Source of the DNA: CBDCFV01 sp963664625
GTDB taxonomy: Bacteria; Chloroflexota; Dehalococcoidia; Lucifugimonadales; UBA3495
Length of the DNA: 64,000 bases
Assembly: GCA_963664625.1 (NCBI GenBank)
Contig: OY761541.1
Span: 1,550,001-1,614,000, forward strand
Direction: 5' to 3'
The position numbers and the translations under genes are program-made. The notes under the pieces are model-generated. The model was not told the DNA's origin, did no database searches, and saw only the letters and a list, made by a program, of their open reading frames with translations. Shown here piece after piece: positions 14,653 to 23,970 of this stretch. The stretch's first letter is position 1. Every line of letters begins with the position of its first letter.

Positions 14653-17409
14653 ATGACTATGACCATGTCCCTCTTCCCCCAAGAGCGGAACCATTTGCTG
14701 ATGCTGATGGACGGTCACGCCATGGTCCACCGTTCCTTCCGGGCTATCTCCACCCAGCGCAACTTGACCAGCAGTGCCACCGGCGAGGACACCACCGGCG
14801 TCTACGGGTTCGCCAACGTGTTCCTGCGGGCGTTGCAGGAGTGGAACCCGGCCTATTGCGCCATCGCTTTCGACACCTCGGCCCCTACCTTCCGGCATCA
14901 GCAGTTCGAAGACTACAAGGCCCAGCGTCCGCCGTCGCCGCCGGAGTTGCGTCCGCAGTTCGACCGGGTGAAGCAGCTTATGGCCGCTTTCGGTGTTCCT
15001 GTGTTCGAGCTGGACGGCTGGGAGGCCGACGACGTCATCGGCGCCCTCACTCGCCAAGCGGAAGAGGCGGGCGTTGACTCGGTGATACTCACCGGCGACC
15101 GCGACACTTTCCAGCTTATTTCCTCCCGTGTCCGGGTGGACCTGGCCTCCAGCATCCAGGACCGCAAAGTCTACGGCGAGGCGGAGCTGGCCGAACGCTA
15201 CTCCGGCCTTACCGCCACGCAGCAACCCGACTTCAAGGCGCTGGTGGGCGACAGTTCCGACAACATCCCCGGCGTCCCCAAGGTGGGCGAGAAGCGGGCG
15301 TCTGCCTTGCTGAACGACTACGGCAGACTGGAAGGCATCTATGAAAACTTGGACGCCGTAAAGCCCCCCAGCGTCAAGGCCGCGCTGGGCGAGAACCGGG
15401 AACGCGCCTTCGAGAATCGCAAGTTGATGACCATTGACCGCAACGCCCCGGTTACCCTGGACCTTGAGCAGTGCCGCTTCTGGCGCTACGACCGCCGCGA
15501 CGTGGTGGCGCTGCTGACCGAGCTGGAGTTCTTCAGTGTCGTCTCGCGTGTTCCCCAACCCGATGGAACTGACCTTGCAGATGCCTATACCGCCGGGCAA
15601 CCGGAGACAGCGACCAATTACGCCGTTGTCCAGACCCAGGAGCAACTGGACTCGATGATTGCTGCTATCGAGGAAAGGGGCAATTTCACATTCGACACCG
15701 AGACCACCTCGCTGGACGCCATGCGGGCCCAACTGGCCGGGCTGTCCTTCGCCGTCGCCCCGGGGCGGGCGTGGTACATCCCCGTCGGTCACCATGAGGG
15801 CCAGCAATTGCCCCTCGAGTCCGTGCTGGCCGCCGTGCGCCCGCTGTTCGAGTCGCCGGACATCGCCAAGTGCGCCCACAACGCTAACTATGATATGACG
15901 GTGCTAGCGAACCACGGCGTCAGGTTCGCCAACGTGGACTTCGACACCATGATTGCCGCGCACCTGCTGGGCCGCAGCTACAACCAGCTTGGCCTCAAGG
16001 ACCTGTCGCTGAACGAACTCGGTCACGAAATGACCAACATCAAGGACCTCATAGGCTCCGGGCGCAAGCAGATAACCTTCGACCAAGTTGACATCCCGGC
16101 CGCCGCCGACTACGCCGCCGCCGACTCGGACATCACCTACCGCCTGCGCGACGTGTTCGAGCCGCAACTGGAACGAGACAACCTGCGCGGGCTGATGGAC
16201 GACACCGAGATGGAACTGCTGCCGGTCCTGGTGACCATGCAGCGACACGGTATCAAGATGGACTCGGGCGTTCTGCACGAAATGTCCGCCGATTTGTACC
16301 GGCAGACGGAGCAGATCAAGCACGACATCTACCAGTCCGTAGGCCACGAGGTAAACCTGGATTCACCGAAGCAATTGAGCGACCTGCTGTTCGCTGAACT
16401 TGGCCTGCCAAGGACCAGAAGGACCAAGACCGGCTACTCCACCGACGCCAATGCGCTGGAAGGACTGAAAGGGATTCACCCGGTAGTGGACGGCATTCTC
16501 GAATACCGTCAGGTGTCCAAGCTCAAGTCCACCTACGTCGACGCCCTTCCCGATATGGTCAACCCGGCCACTGGCCGGGTACACACCAGCTACAACCAGA
16601 CAGGCTCGGCCACCGGGCGCATATCCAGCAGCGACCCCAATTTACAAAATATCCCCATCCGCACCGAGCTGGGCCGCCAAGTGCGCCGCGCTTTCGTTGC
16701 CGATGGCGCGCCCGACTGGCAGCTCTTCTCCGCCGACTACTCGCAGATCGAGCTGCGGGTGCTGGCCCACCTTTCCCAGGACCCGGGGCTGCTGGAAGCC
16801 TTCCGGCGAGGCGAGGACATTCACGCCTCCACCGCCTCGCTGATGTTCGAGGTGCCGATAAACGAGGTAGACTCGGAGATGCGCCGCGTCGCCAAGGTGC
16901 TGAACTTCGGCGTCATCTACGGCCTCTCGCCCCACGGCATTTCCCAGCAGACGGGCTTCAGCCGCGAACAGGGCCGGGAGTTCATAGACACCTATTTCGC
17001 CAAGTACCCTGGCATCAGCGAGTACCTGGATACGGTCAAGGCCCAAGCCCGCGCCGACCAGTACGTGGAGACGGTGCTGGGCCGCCGCCGCTACCTGGCC
17101 GACATCAACAGCCCCAACTTCAACGTCCGGGGCGCCGCCGAGCGCATGGCCATCAACATGCCCATCCAGGGCACTGCCGCCGACATAATGAAGCTGGCAA
17201 TGGTGCGAGTCCAGCGCCGCCTCGATGCCGAGGAAATGCAGACCAAAATGCTCCTGCAGGTCCACGACGAACTGGTCTTCGAGACCCCCTGCGAGGAATT
17301 GGACGCCCTCCGCGACCTCGTCTTCGACGAAATGCCCGCCGCCATGAGCCTCGACGTGACACTGAAAGTGGACGCTAAATGGGGCTACAACTGGGGGGAC
17401 ATGGAGTAA
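14653..17409 (+). CDS. polA: DNA polymerase I
   Basis: Full-length Pol I of 918 residues, acting in Okazaki fragment processing and repair. The N-terminal 5' nuclease domain shows MLMDGHAMVHRSFRA, ELDGWEADDVIG and VGDSSDNIPGVPKVG. The 3'-5' exonuclease looks intact: FDTETTSLD, AHNANYDMTVL and YAAADSDITYRL supply the acidic residues, unlike Taq-type enzymes. Polymerase motifs are DYSQIELRVLAHL (A), RRVAKVLNFGVIYG (B, with Phe at the sugar-selectivity position) and LQVHDELVFE (C). The gene stands alone, followed after 36 bases by a restriction-modification pair. Confidence 0.95.
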   Translation: MTMTMSLFPQERNHLLMLMDGHAMVHRSFRAISTQRNLTSSATGEDTTGVYGFANVFLRALQEWNPAYCAIAFDTSAPTFRHQQFEDYKAQRPPSPPELRPQFDRVKQLMAAFGVPVFELDGWEADDVIGALTRQAEEAGVDSVILTGDRDTFQLISSRVRVDLASSIQDRKVYGEAELAERYSGLTATQQPDFKALVGDSSDNIPGVPKVGEKRASALLNDYGRLEGIYENLDAVKPPSVKAALGENRERAFENRKLMTIDRNAPVTLDLEQCRFWRYDRRDVVALLTELEFFSVVSRVPQPDGTDLADAYTAGQPETATNYAVVQTQEQLDSMIAAIEERGNFTFDTETTSLDAMRAQLAGLSFAVAPGRAWYIPVGHHEGQQLPLESVLAAVRPLFESPDIAKCAHNANYDMTVLANHGVRFANVDFDTMIAAHLLGRSYNQLGLKDLSLNELGHEMTNIKDLIGSGRKQITFDQVDIPAAADYAAADSDITYRLRDVFEPQLERDNLRGLMDDTEMELLPVLVTMQRHGIKMDSGVLHEMSADLYRQTEQIKHDIYQSVGHEVNLDSPKQLSDLLFAELGLPRTRRTKTGYSTDANALEGLKGIHPVVDGILEYRQVSKLKSTYVDALPDMVNPATGRVHTSYNQTGSATGRISSSDPNLQNIPIRTELGRQVRRAFVADGAPDWQLFSADYSQIELRVLAHLSQDPGLLEAFRRGEDIHASTASLMFEVPINEVDSEMRRVAKVLNFGVIYGLSPHGISQQTGFSREQGREFIDTYFAKYPGISEYLDTVKAQARADQYVETVLGRRRYLADINSPNFNVRGAAERMAINMPIQGTAADIMKLAMVRVQRRLDAEEMQTKMLLQVHDELVFETPCEELDALRDLVFDEMPAAMSLDVTLKVDAKWGYNWGDME

Positions 17410-17445
17410 GGGCAAAATCCCATCACTTATGAAAGGACTTAACTC

Positions 17446-18486
17446 ATGGTCAATGAGCGGCAAGGCTCATTATTCATGGATAATCATACGGGAAGCGTAG
17501 CAGAGACAGAGTCGCTGAGAAAGAGTTCTACTTCCGAGCGGATGAGTAGGATCGACGATGATCCTGAATTGAGAGAACATCTGCTGCGATTCTGTCGATT
17601 GAAAAAGGGAGAGATCTGGGAAGATTCGGTTCGTGGGCACAGGGTAGGTGTTTTGGATGCTGCCGACCCTGAGCATATCGCTCACTTGCTTGGGCGTGAA
17701 AAGGTTGCCCTTGTCGTTAATGACCCCCCTTATAACGTTGTGCCTGGAAATACGATTTCAACAAGTTTATCGAAAATTGACTTGGAGAAGTATCTGCGGT
17801 TCTCTCGCTCCTGGGTCGCAAATGCAATCAATGGTATGAAGAGTGATGCCCATCTATATTGCTGGATTGGCGCCGATTATCGGGATAATTTTCAACCATT
17901 CCCTGACTTTATGATCCTGATGAGAGACTTTTCAGAAGTCCAGCCCAAAAACTTGATTACCCTCAGAAATCAAAGAGGCTATGGGACTCAGAAAAATTGG
18001 ATGTGGGTGCGTCAAGAGTTACTGCATTACGTCCGAGGTAACCCGGAGTTCAATGTTGTATACACTGATATTCCCAAGATTCTTAAAGGTTATTACAAAG
18101 AAGTGAATGGCAAGATAACGGAAAACCTGGAACGAAGTAAGTCAACTACAATTAGACCGGGAAACGTTTGGGTCGATATTCAGCAAGTTTTCTATCGAAT
18201 GGAAGAGAATGTTCCGGGTTGTTATGCGCAAAAGCCTCTTAAAGCGATTGAGAGAATCATTGAATCCAGTAGCCAATGTGGAGAATCGGTCCTTGATATG
18301 TTCGCTCACTCTGGCACAAGTCTGCTCGCCGGAGAACGCCTTAACCGGAAAATATACACCTGCGACAATAACCCAATCTTCGCCGAATTGACTATCAGAC
18401 GACTGGAACACTTCCGCTCCACCCAAAAGACAGGATGGCAATGGCACAACCCATTTCCAGAACTGGAAATCAATGGGCGTCATTAG
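17446..18486 (+). CDS. Type II DNA adenine-N6 methyltransferase (beta class)
   Basis: This 346-residue methyltransferase has motif IV NDPPYN at residues 92-97, before the SAM-binding motif (VLDMFAHSGTSLLAGERL, then IYTCDNNP) near 285-310. This order is the beta class, and DPPY rather than SPPY points to N6-adenine. Between them is the target-recognition region. The base composition is clearly more AT-rich than polA upstream, indicating horizontal transfer. The start is ATG 17446, with AAAGGA at 17432. The stop TAG directly abuts the nuclease ATG. The recognition sequence cannot be read from the protein. Confidence 0.85.
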   Translation: MVNERQGSLFMDNHTGSVAETESLRKSSTSERMSRIDDDPELREHLLRFCRLKKGEIWEDSVRGHRVGVLDAADPEHIAHLLGREKVALVVNDPPYNVVPGNTISTSLSKIDLEKYLRFSRSWVANAINGMKSDAHLYCWIGADYRDNFQPFPDFMILMRDFSEVQPKNLITLRNQRGYGTQKNWMWVRQELLHYVRGNPEFNVVYTDIPKILKGYYKEVNGKITENLERSKSTTIRPGNVWVDIQQVFYRMEENVPGCYAQKPLKAIERIIESSSQCGESVLDMFAHSGTSLLAGERLNRKIYTCDNNPIFAELTIRRLEHFRSTQKTGWQWHNPFPELEINGRH

Positions 18487-19197
18487 ATGAACCAACAGGA
18501 GTTGCGAGCATACCTCGATACTCTAATTCCGTCCTTATCCTATAGGGATCGTCGTATTTTATCAGCCAGACTGGAAAGCTTGATTTCGGTGTTCCCATTC
18601 AATGAATATGAATACATCTTATCTTTCCTGTTGGATCGCAGAATCATATCCTTCACTGAATACGAAGACCTTCGCAATACCTACGTATCGGACAACAGAT
18701 ATTTGAGCCTTTTCGGCCTAGCTCCCAGAATCTTCGGCCAGATTTGGGGTGAACAGCACTTAATGGATTTAGACTCACGATTTCGTAAACCCTCTCGTGA
18801 GATTGATTCAGATTACGATGGACAATATGACCTCCTGCTGGAGACTGTGAAAATTGAAGTCAAAGCCGCAAGGGCTATAAATACCAAAAGACGAGGTGAT
18901 ATAGTCTCAAAGGCTCTGCACTACGATGCAGATGAACCGTTCTGGATGAATTTCCAACAATTGAAACTGGATACCTGTGATGTATTTGTGTTTATCGGTG
19001 TATGGGTTGACCGATTGGTCTATTGGGTATTGTCAAATAAAGAAGTCGAAGAGTACCCCACTCGAAGTAGACAACATCGAGGTGGTATCGAATATCAAAT
19101 TGGGATAACTCATAGAAATATCGACCAGTTTGTTATGTTTCGAGTTGATCCTAGATCGTTGGCCGACACCGTGCTGGTTAAGGGAACGGTTATATAA
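18487..19197 (+). CDS. Putative type II restriction endonuclease (PD-(D/E)XK)
   Basis: This 236-residue protein has no obvious name, but its place right after the methyltransferase and a PD-(D/E)XK-like core identify it as the cognate nuclease. The core is YDGQYDLLLETVKIEVKAAR: D115, E124 and K126 form the D...ExK triad. A helical N-terminus (residues 1-60) precedes it. The next segments (CDVFVFIGVWVDRLVYWVL) are beta-strand-like, as expected after the active site. Composition is AT-rich like its partner. Zero-base spacing to the methyltransferase implies coupled expression. Confidence 0.75.
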   Translation: MNQQELRAYLDTLIPSLSYRDRRILSARLESLISVFPFNEYEYILSFLLDRRIISFTEYEDLRNTYVSDNRYLSLFGLAPRIFGQIWGEQHLMDLDSRFRKPSREIDSDYDGQYDLLLETVKIEVKAARAINTKRRGDIVSKALHYDADEPFWMNFQQLKLDTCDVFVFIGVWVDRLVYWVLSNKEVEEYPTRSRQHRGGIEYQIGITHRNIDQFVMFRVDPRSLADTVLVKGTVI

Positions 19198-19276
19198 TCA
19201 AGGACACTTCGATTGTCCATGCAATTCCTCCATTGTCTCTTTGAGCAATAATCTGTTACAGGATTAGGTAGTGTCT

Positions 19277-20155
19277 ATGGAACTGCTGCGCAGCCTTATT
19301 TTCGTTCCGGGAAACCGGCCCAACATGCTGGAGCGGGCCCTCGGCTTTAACGCCGATGTGGTGATGGTCGACTTGGAAGACTCGGTGCCGCCGGCGGAAA
19401 AAGTGAACGCCAGGGAGGTGGCCCGCGAGTGGATTCCCCGCCTCCGGCAGGCCGGGCGCCGGGTGATGTTCCGCGCCAACGCCCTGGATACCGGGTTGAC
19501 GCGGGACGAGTTGGAAGCCTTGATCGGCCCCGACCTCTACGGCGTCAGTGTGGGCAAGGCCGAGTCGCCTCAGGAAGTCCTGGACAGCGACCAACTGATA
19601 AGTGTCACCGAGGCCGCGGCGGGACTCGAGCCGGGGAGCATCCGGTTCATTCCCTGGATTGAAAACGCCAGGGCCGTCATGACCGCCGGCCAGATTGCCA
19701 CATGTTCGGACCGCATAATCGCCGTTGCCTTCGGCTCCGAGGACTACGCCGACGATATGAGCCTCCAGCGCAGCGACACCGGCGAGGAGGTCTACTACGG
19801 CCGGGCCGTCGTCCCCGTCGCCGCCCGGGCGGCCAGGGTCGCCGCATTGGACGCTCCTTTCGTGCGGTTCCGCGAGCCTGACGCATTGGAGCAGGATGCC
19901 GGGATGGCCCGCCAACTGGGCTACACCGGCAAGTTCGCTATCCACCCGGCCCAGATAGACGTCATCAACAAGGTCTTCAGCCCATCGGAGGAGGAGCTAG
20001 CCTACGCTCGCAAGGTGGTGGAGGCTTGGAACCGGGCCGAGGCCGAGGGGCGCGGCTCGGCTGACCTGGACGGGCGCATGATCGATGTTCCTGTCATCAA
20101 GCGCGCCCAGAACCTGCTGGCCAGGGCTGAGGCCATCGCGGCCGCAGGCGGTTGA
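19277..20155 (+). CDS. HpcH/HpaI aldolase, CitE-like CoA ester lyase
   Basis: This protein of about 292 residues resembles CitE and malyl-/citramalyl-CoA lyases, which cleave or form beta-hydroxyacyl-CoA carbon-carbon bonds with Mg2+. Family segments are LIFVPGNRPNMLERAL, VVMVDLEDSVPPAEK, FRANALDT, FIPWIENARAVM (Glu ligand) and AFGSEDYADDM (Asp ligand). The C-terminus has GKFAIHPAQIDVIN, as in CitE. The exact substrate is not predictable, since no citrate lyase subunits are nearby. ATG 19277 is preferred; GTG 19271 is in frame. FolB follows after 6 bases. Confidence 0.85.
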   Translation: MELLRSLIFVPGNRPNMLERALGFNADVVMVDLEDSVPPAEKVNAREVAREWIPRLRQAGRRVMFRANALDTGLTRDELEALIGPDLYGVSVGKAESPQEVLDSDQLISVTEAAAGLEPGSIRFIPWIENARAVMTAGQIATCSDRIIAVAFGSEDYADDMSLQRSDTGEEVYYGRAVVPVAARAARVAALDAPFVRFREPDALEQDAGMARQLGYTGKFAIHPAQIDVINKVFSPSEEELAYARKVVEAWNRAEAEGRGSADLDGRMIDVPVIKRAQNLLARAEAIAAAGG

Positions 20156-20161
20156 TTCACG

Positions 20162-20548
20162 ATGGCCGCCAACGGGAGTCCTCCCGACCGGATTATCCTA
20201 GAAGGGATGCAGTTCTACGGCTTCCACGGCGTCAACCCGGAAGAGAAGGCCTTGGGCCAACCCTACTTGGTTGACTTGGTTGTAGAAATGGACCTGCTGC
20301 CGCCGGGCATATCCGACCGTCTGGAAGATACCTTGAGCTACACCCGGTTGTACCGCTCGGTGCAAGCGGTGCTGGAGGGCGAGTCCAAGAACCTGCTGGA
20401 AGCGGCGGCCCATGCCATCGCCACCAGGATTCTGGATGAGTTCTCCGTCCAAGCGGTGCAGGTGCGGGTAAAGAAGCCCCGCCCCCCGATAAAAGGCTCC
20501 GTAATCGAAAACGCGGCGGTGGAGATTTATCGCTCCAGGGAGCGATAG
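20162..20548 (+). CDS. folB: Dihydroneopterin aldolase
   Basis: FolB converts dihydroneopterin to 6-hydroxymethyl-dihydropterin and glycolaldehyde in folate synthesis. The 128-residue protein has the tunnelling-fold motifs: FYGFHGVNPEEKALGQPY near the N-terminus, NLLEAAAHAIA with the pterin-binding Glu, and RVKKPRPPI with the catalytic Lys. It is 6 bases after the CitE-like gene. folK and folP are also in the window, at 42.8-44.2 kb, but not in the same operon. Confidence 0.9.
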   Translation: MAANGSPPDRIILEGMQFYGFHGVNPEEKALGQPYLVDLVVEMDLLPPGISDRLEDTLSYTRLYRSVQAVLEGESKNLLEAAAHAIATRILDEFSVQAVQVRVKKPRPPIKGSVIENAAVEIYRSRER

Positions 20549-20598
20549 CCCGCGGCAAACGGGCCGTCGTTCGCATAGCGACTTGGCCTACCCCGTGG

Positions 20599-20604
20599 TA
20601 TACT
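20599..20604 (+). promoter_or_regulatory. Extended -10 promoter candidate for rpmB
   Basis: GTGGTATACT includes TGG plus TATACT at 20599-20604, about 68 bases before the rpmB ATG. No properly spaced -35 is seen. Confidence 0.35.
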
Positions 20605-20672
20605 CCAATTCTGTAGCCGCTGACGAAATCCGGCGAGTGGCCGGATAATCTTCAAATCCCGAAGTAAAAGCC

Positions 20673-20882
20673 ATGAGATGTGAAATTTGCCTCAAGTCCG
20701 GCATGACCGGCAGCAACGTAAGCCACTCCAACCTCCACACCAAGACCCGCTTCAAGGCCAACGTCCACAAGCAGACCATAGTTCAGGACGGCAAGCAGAT
20801 CAAGGTCAAGATTTGCAGCCGCTGCCTGAGGTCTCTCAGCAAGTCGGCCAAGGTGCGCAAGGCCGTAGCCAAGCTGGCCTAG
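20673..20882 (+). CDS. rpmB: 50S ribosomal protein L28
   Basis: This 69-residue ribosomal protein of the large subunit has the L28 core SHSNLHTKTRFKANVH and the C-terminal KVKICSRCLRSLSK. Two CxxC pairs (CEIC at residues 3-6 and CSRC near 48) make it the zinc-binding version. It stands alone between folB and convergent rpe, with its own promoter candidate. Confidence 0.93.
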   Translation: MRCEICLKSGMTGSNVSHSNLHTKTRFKANVHKQTIVQDGKQIKVKICSRCLRSLSKSAKVRKAVAKLA

Positions 20883-20934
20883 CGGCCATCTCAAGACTTA
20901 TAGCAGTACCTGATCGTCATTCCACGATCTACTC

Positions 20935-20961
20935 CGTCATTCCCGCGCAGGCGGGAATCTA
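20935..20961. repeat. Dispersed palindromic repeat, CGTCATTCCCGC type
   Basis: A full copy with ending AATCTA, between the convergent rpmB and rpe genes. A half copy (CGTCATTCCACG) lies just before it at 20915-20926. It could serve as a terminator hairpin for either gene. Confidence 0.8.
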
Positions 20962-21015
20962 CGGCGTTGTCGCTGCCAGTCAGGCTACCTGAAGCGGAAC
21001 GCTGCCTTGCGCCGC

Positions 21016-21705
21016 TCACACCGGCCCCAACCCGTGGATACAACTCCTCATCTGGGCCATACACTGGCTGACCGGCTCGTTGTCGTTGAAAATCGCTGTC
21101 CCCGCAACCAGGATGGTCGCCCCAGCCTTGATCGATTCCTCGGCCGTCCAGTCCGCCTTTATCCCGCCGTCTACTTCGATCTGCGTTGAATAACCCCGCT
21201 CCTGTACCATCTGGCGCAAACGCCTCACCTTGTCCAGCGTCTCCGGGATGAACGTTTGGCCGCCGAAACCCGGATTGACCGACATGGGCAACACCAGGTC
21301 CAGGTGTTGCAGCACCTCTTCCACCGCAGAAACCGGCGTGCCGGGGTTGATCGCCACGCCCGCTTTGTGCCCGGCCTCTTTGATCCGGGTGACCGTCCGG
21401 TGCAGGTGTGGACAGGCTTCCGCGTGAACGATAATCTGGTCGGTTGACCGCTTCATGTAGCTAGCCAGCAGCACGTCGGGGTCCGAAATCATCAGATGAA
21501 TGTTCAGGGGCAGGTCGGTGCTTCGCCGTATGGCGTCCACCACCACCTCGCCGAACGAAATGTTGGGTACGAACCGCCCGTCCATCACGTCGACGTGGAC
21601 CAGGTCCGCTCCGGCCTCGGTTACTTCCCTTACCTGCTGGCCAAGGTTGGCGAAGTCCGCCGCCAGCACCGACGGAGCGATGAGTATGAGCGTATCAGGG
21701 TCCAT
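21016..21705 (-). CDS. rpe: Ribulose-phosphate 3-epimerase
   Basis: Rpe interconverts ribulose 5-phosphate and xylulose 5-phosphate. The 229-residue TIM barrel has APSVLAADFANLG, the metal-site segment HVDVMDGRFVPNISFG, NIHLMISDP, and the phosphate loop SVNPGFGGQTFIP, plus QIEVDGGI. All match the family. The start is ATG 21705, which lies inside the argH 3' end (11-base overlap), so the two are co-translated. Length is normal. Confidence 0.92.
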   Translation of the reverse strand: MDPDTLILIAPSVLAADFANLGQQVREVTEAGADLVHVDVMDGRFVPNISFGEVVVDAIRRSTDLPLNIHLMISDPDVLLASYMKRSTDQIIVHAEACPHLHRTVTRIKEAGHKAGVAINPGTPVSAVEEVLQHLDLVLPMSVNPGFGGQTFIPETLDKVRRLRQMVQERGYSTQIEVDGGIKADWTAEESIKAGATILVAGTAIFNDNEPVSQCMAQMRSCIHGLGPV

Positions 21706-23044
21706 TGGCGTTGGCCTCCATAAGCTCCTTGGCCTGGCGCAACTCGTCCGCCACCCGGTTGGGCGCGGTGCCACCGATGTTGTCCCTTGCTGTTGCCGAT
21801 GACTTTGCCGTGATGCCGTACACGTCCTCGCCGAAGTGGGGCGAGAAGCGATGGTACTCCTCCAGCGTAAGTTCCTGCAGGTCTTTGTCGTGAGACTCGC
21901 AGTAGTCGCACAACTCCCGCAAGGCGCCGTGGGCCTCCCGGAACGGCACTCCCTTGCCCACTAGGTAGTCGGCCAGGTCAGTCGCCAGTATGAAGTGCTC
22001 TCCCGCCAGCGAGTTCACCCGGTCGGCATTCAGCGTCAGCCCGCCAAGCATACCCTCGAACACCTCCAGCGTGGCCAGCAACGTATCCACCGCGTCGAAG
22101 AACCCTTCCTTGTCTTCCTGCAGGTCCCGGTTGTAGGTCAGGGGCAACCCCTTCATTACCGTCAGCAACCCCAGCAGGTCTCCGTATACCCTGCCCGTCT
22201 TGCCTCGGGCCAACTCGGCAAAGTCCGGGTTGCGCTTCTGGGGCATTATGCTGCTGCCGGTGGTGAACTCCTCCGTAAGGCGCACGAAGCGGAACTCCCG
22301 GCTCGCCCACAGGATAATCTCCTCCGATAGGCGGGAGAAGTGCATCATACAGATAGCGGCGGCGGACAGGTACTCCAGCAGGAAGTCCCTGTCCGAAACG
22401 GCGTCCATGCTGTTGCGGCTGACTTGGCTGAACCCCAGTTCCCGCGCCAGGAACTCCCGGTCCGTCGGGTATGCGACGCCTGCCAGCGCCCCGCTGCCCA
22501 AGGGCAGGACGTCGGTGCGCCGGTAGCAGTCCCGGAAACGGTCCATGTCCCGTTGGAGCATCTGGAAGTAGGACAGCATGTGGTGGGAGAACAACACGGG
22601 TTGGGCCCGCTGCAAGTGGGTGTATCCGGGCATCAATACGCCCTGGTAACGCTCCGCCAGCCCCAGGAGGGAAGCCTGCACCCCGGACAGTCCTTTGACC
22701 GTCTCGGCGATGACCTCCTTGGTGTAGAGGCGCATGTCCAGCGCCACCTGGTCGTTGCGGGAGCGACCGGTGTGCATCCGCCCCGCCGCCGGGCCGATGA
22801 GGGCCCGCAGGCGGGTCTCGATGTTCATGTGCAGGTCTTCCAGCGCCGGGTCCCAAGGGAAACTGCCCGACTCGATCTCTTGGCGCACCGACTCCAGTCC
22901 GCCGATAATCAGGTCGGCGTCTTCCGGTCCAATAATGCCCTGCTTGCTCAACATGCGGACATGGGCGACCGACCCCACGATGTCGTGCTTGTAGAGCCGG
23001 CGATCGTATTGAATGGAAACGGTGTAGTCGCTGAAGTTGGTCAT
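21695..23044 (-). CDS. argH: Argininosuccinate lyase (short N-terminus)
   Basis: ArgH splits argininosuccinate into arginine and fumarate. The protein is about 449 residues, with the fumarase-superfamily signature TGSSIMPQKRNPD, plus GRSRNDQVALDMRL and HLQRAQPVLFSHH. It lacks the usual N-terminal LWGGRF segment and begins near SDYTVSIQYDRRLYKHDI, about 15 residues short of typical. An upstream TTG at 23062 would add only six residues. The remaining active site looks complete. It overlaps rpe by 11 bases and follows the epimerase-like gene closely. Confidence 0.88.
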   Translation of the reverse strand: MTNFSDYTVSIQYDRRLYKHDIVGSVAHVRMLSKQGIIGPEDADLIIGGLESVRQEIESGSFPWDPALEDLHMNIETRLRALIGPAAGRMHTGRSRNDQVALDMRLYTKEVIAETVKGLSGVQASLLGLAERYQGVLMPGYTHLQRAQPVLFSHHMLSYFQMLQRDMDRFRDCYRRTDVLPLGSGALAGVAYPTDREFLARELGFSQVSRNSMDAVSDRDFLLEYLSAAAICMMHFSRLSEEIILWASREFRFVRLTEEFTTGSSIMPQKRNPDFAELARGKTGRVYGDLLGLLTVMKGLPLTYNRDLQEDKEGFFDAVDTLLATLEVFEGMLGGLTLNADRVNSLAGEHFILATDLADYLVGKGVPFREAHGALRELCDYCESHDKDLQELTLEEYHRFSPHFGEDVYGITAKSSATARDNIGGTAPNRVADELRQAKELMEANANGP

Positions 23045-23067
23045 CGAAACTATCTGGAGCAACGCGG

Positions 23068-23886
23068 CTAATCTTGGTTCAGGTAAGAAAAGCTGGCAGC
23101 CAGGTTGTCGAACACATCACGGTCAGGAGGAATTTCCATGATCGCCGCCCCCGCGTAACCCTTGGCCTCCAGTATCTCCTGCATCCTCAAGCAGTCCAGG
23201 TCACCGGTGTCTACGGTGGGATGGGCCGCTCCGTTCCGGGCCTGCTTGAAGTGGACGATCTTGATCATGTCCAGGTCTAACGCATCCAACTCGGCCAAGG
23301 GGTCGCTGTCCGGGTAACCGCGGAGTTGGTTGGTGGCGTCGGGGCAAAGCCCCAGGAACATGCCCTCCTCGTCCGTCAATGATGCCCGCGCCTGTTGCAC
23401 CAGCAACGCCATGCTGCGGATTGGCTGCCCGGAATTCTCCATGGACAGTATCACGCCCTGCCGTGCCGCTTCCCGCGCTAAGTCGGCAACCGCCAGTGCC
23501 TCGGCGGGTATGTCATCGACGTTTTCCCACGCTTGGTCGAAGGTGCTCGGGTCTACTATCCTCAGATGAGGGGTGTCCCGCCCCACCAGCTTGGCCCCTT
23601 CCAAGGCCGCCTGAAACGGTTCCCCTTGCGGGTCCGACTTACGGGAGAGGCAGGGCCAAGCCATGGCAAGGTCGAACGACAACTCCTGGAAGGAGTCCAC
23701 CAAGGCCTGCAACTTGGGCAGCACCGGCCTCCAATCTTCTCCTTCCCCTGACTCGCAGTCTCCCAGACAAGTCTGCCGCAACTCTATGTGTCCCGACCCG
23801 CGGGCCTTTGCCTCGGCTACCAGACCGTTTACGTCCTGGTCTTCCAACTGGAGCCGCCAGGAATTGGTTATCGCTCCAAATATCAT
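23068..23886 (-). CDS. Sugar phosphate isomerase/epimerase-like TIM barrel protein
   Basis: This 272-residue protein resembles the xylose-isomerase-like TIM barrel group (AP endonuclease 2 superfamily). Conserved-looking barrel strands and metal-ligand residues include GHIELRQT, GVILSMENSG, MFLGLCPDATNQ, MIKIVHFKQAR and GAAIMEIPPDRD. Members epimerise or isomerise sugars or act on inositols; the substrate here is unknown. ATG 23886 fits the usual MIFGAITNSW start. It sits directly upstream of argH on the same strand. Confidence 0.75.
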   Translation of the reverse strand: MIFGAITNSWRLQLEDQDVNGLVAEAKARGSGHIELRQTCLGDCESGEGEDWRPVLPKLQALVDSFQELSFDLAMAWPCLSRKSDPQGEPFQAALEGAKLVGRDTPHLRIVDPSTFDQAWENVDDIPAEALAVADLAREAARQGVILSMENSGQPIRSMALLVQQARASLTDEEGMFLGLCPDATNQLRGYPDSDPLAELDALDLDMIKIVHFKQARNGAAHPTVDTGDLDCLRMQEILEAKGYAGAAIMEIPPDRDVFDNLAASFSYLNQD

Positions 23887-23944
23887 TTTCCACGTCCTTT
23901 GCGACGCTGGCAATGATGCACCAAGCGCCGCGCCCTCCCCTATT

Positions 23945-23970
23945 GTCTTTCCCGCAAAGGCGGGAAACCA
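23945..23970. repeat. Variant copy of the dispersed palindromic repeat
   Basis: GTCTTTCCCGC and GCGGGAAACCA flank a short centre. The T and A substitutions are complementary, so the stem is kept. It lies in the divergent intergenic region before the pterin dehydratase gene. Confidence 0.7.

Noticed and set aside
14512..15879. A 455-codon open frame on the minus strand
   Set aside because: It is antisense to polA and lacks a credible start or recognisable domain; GC-rich codon bias keeps such frames open.
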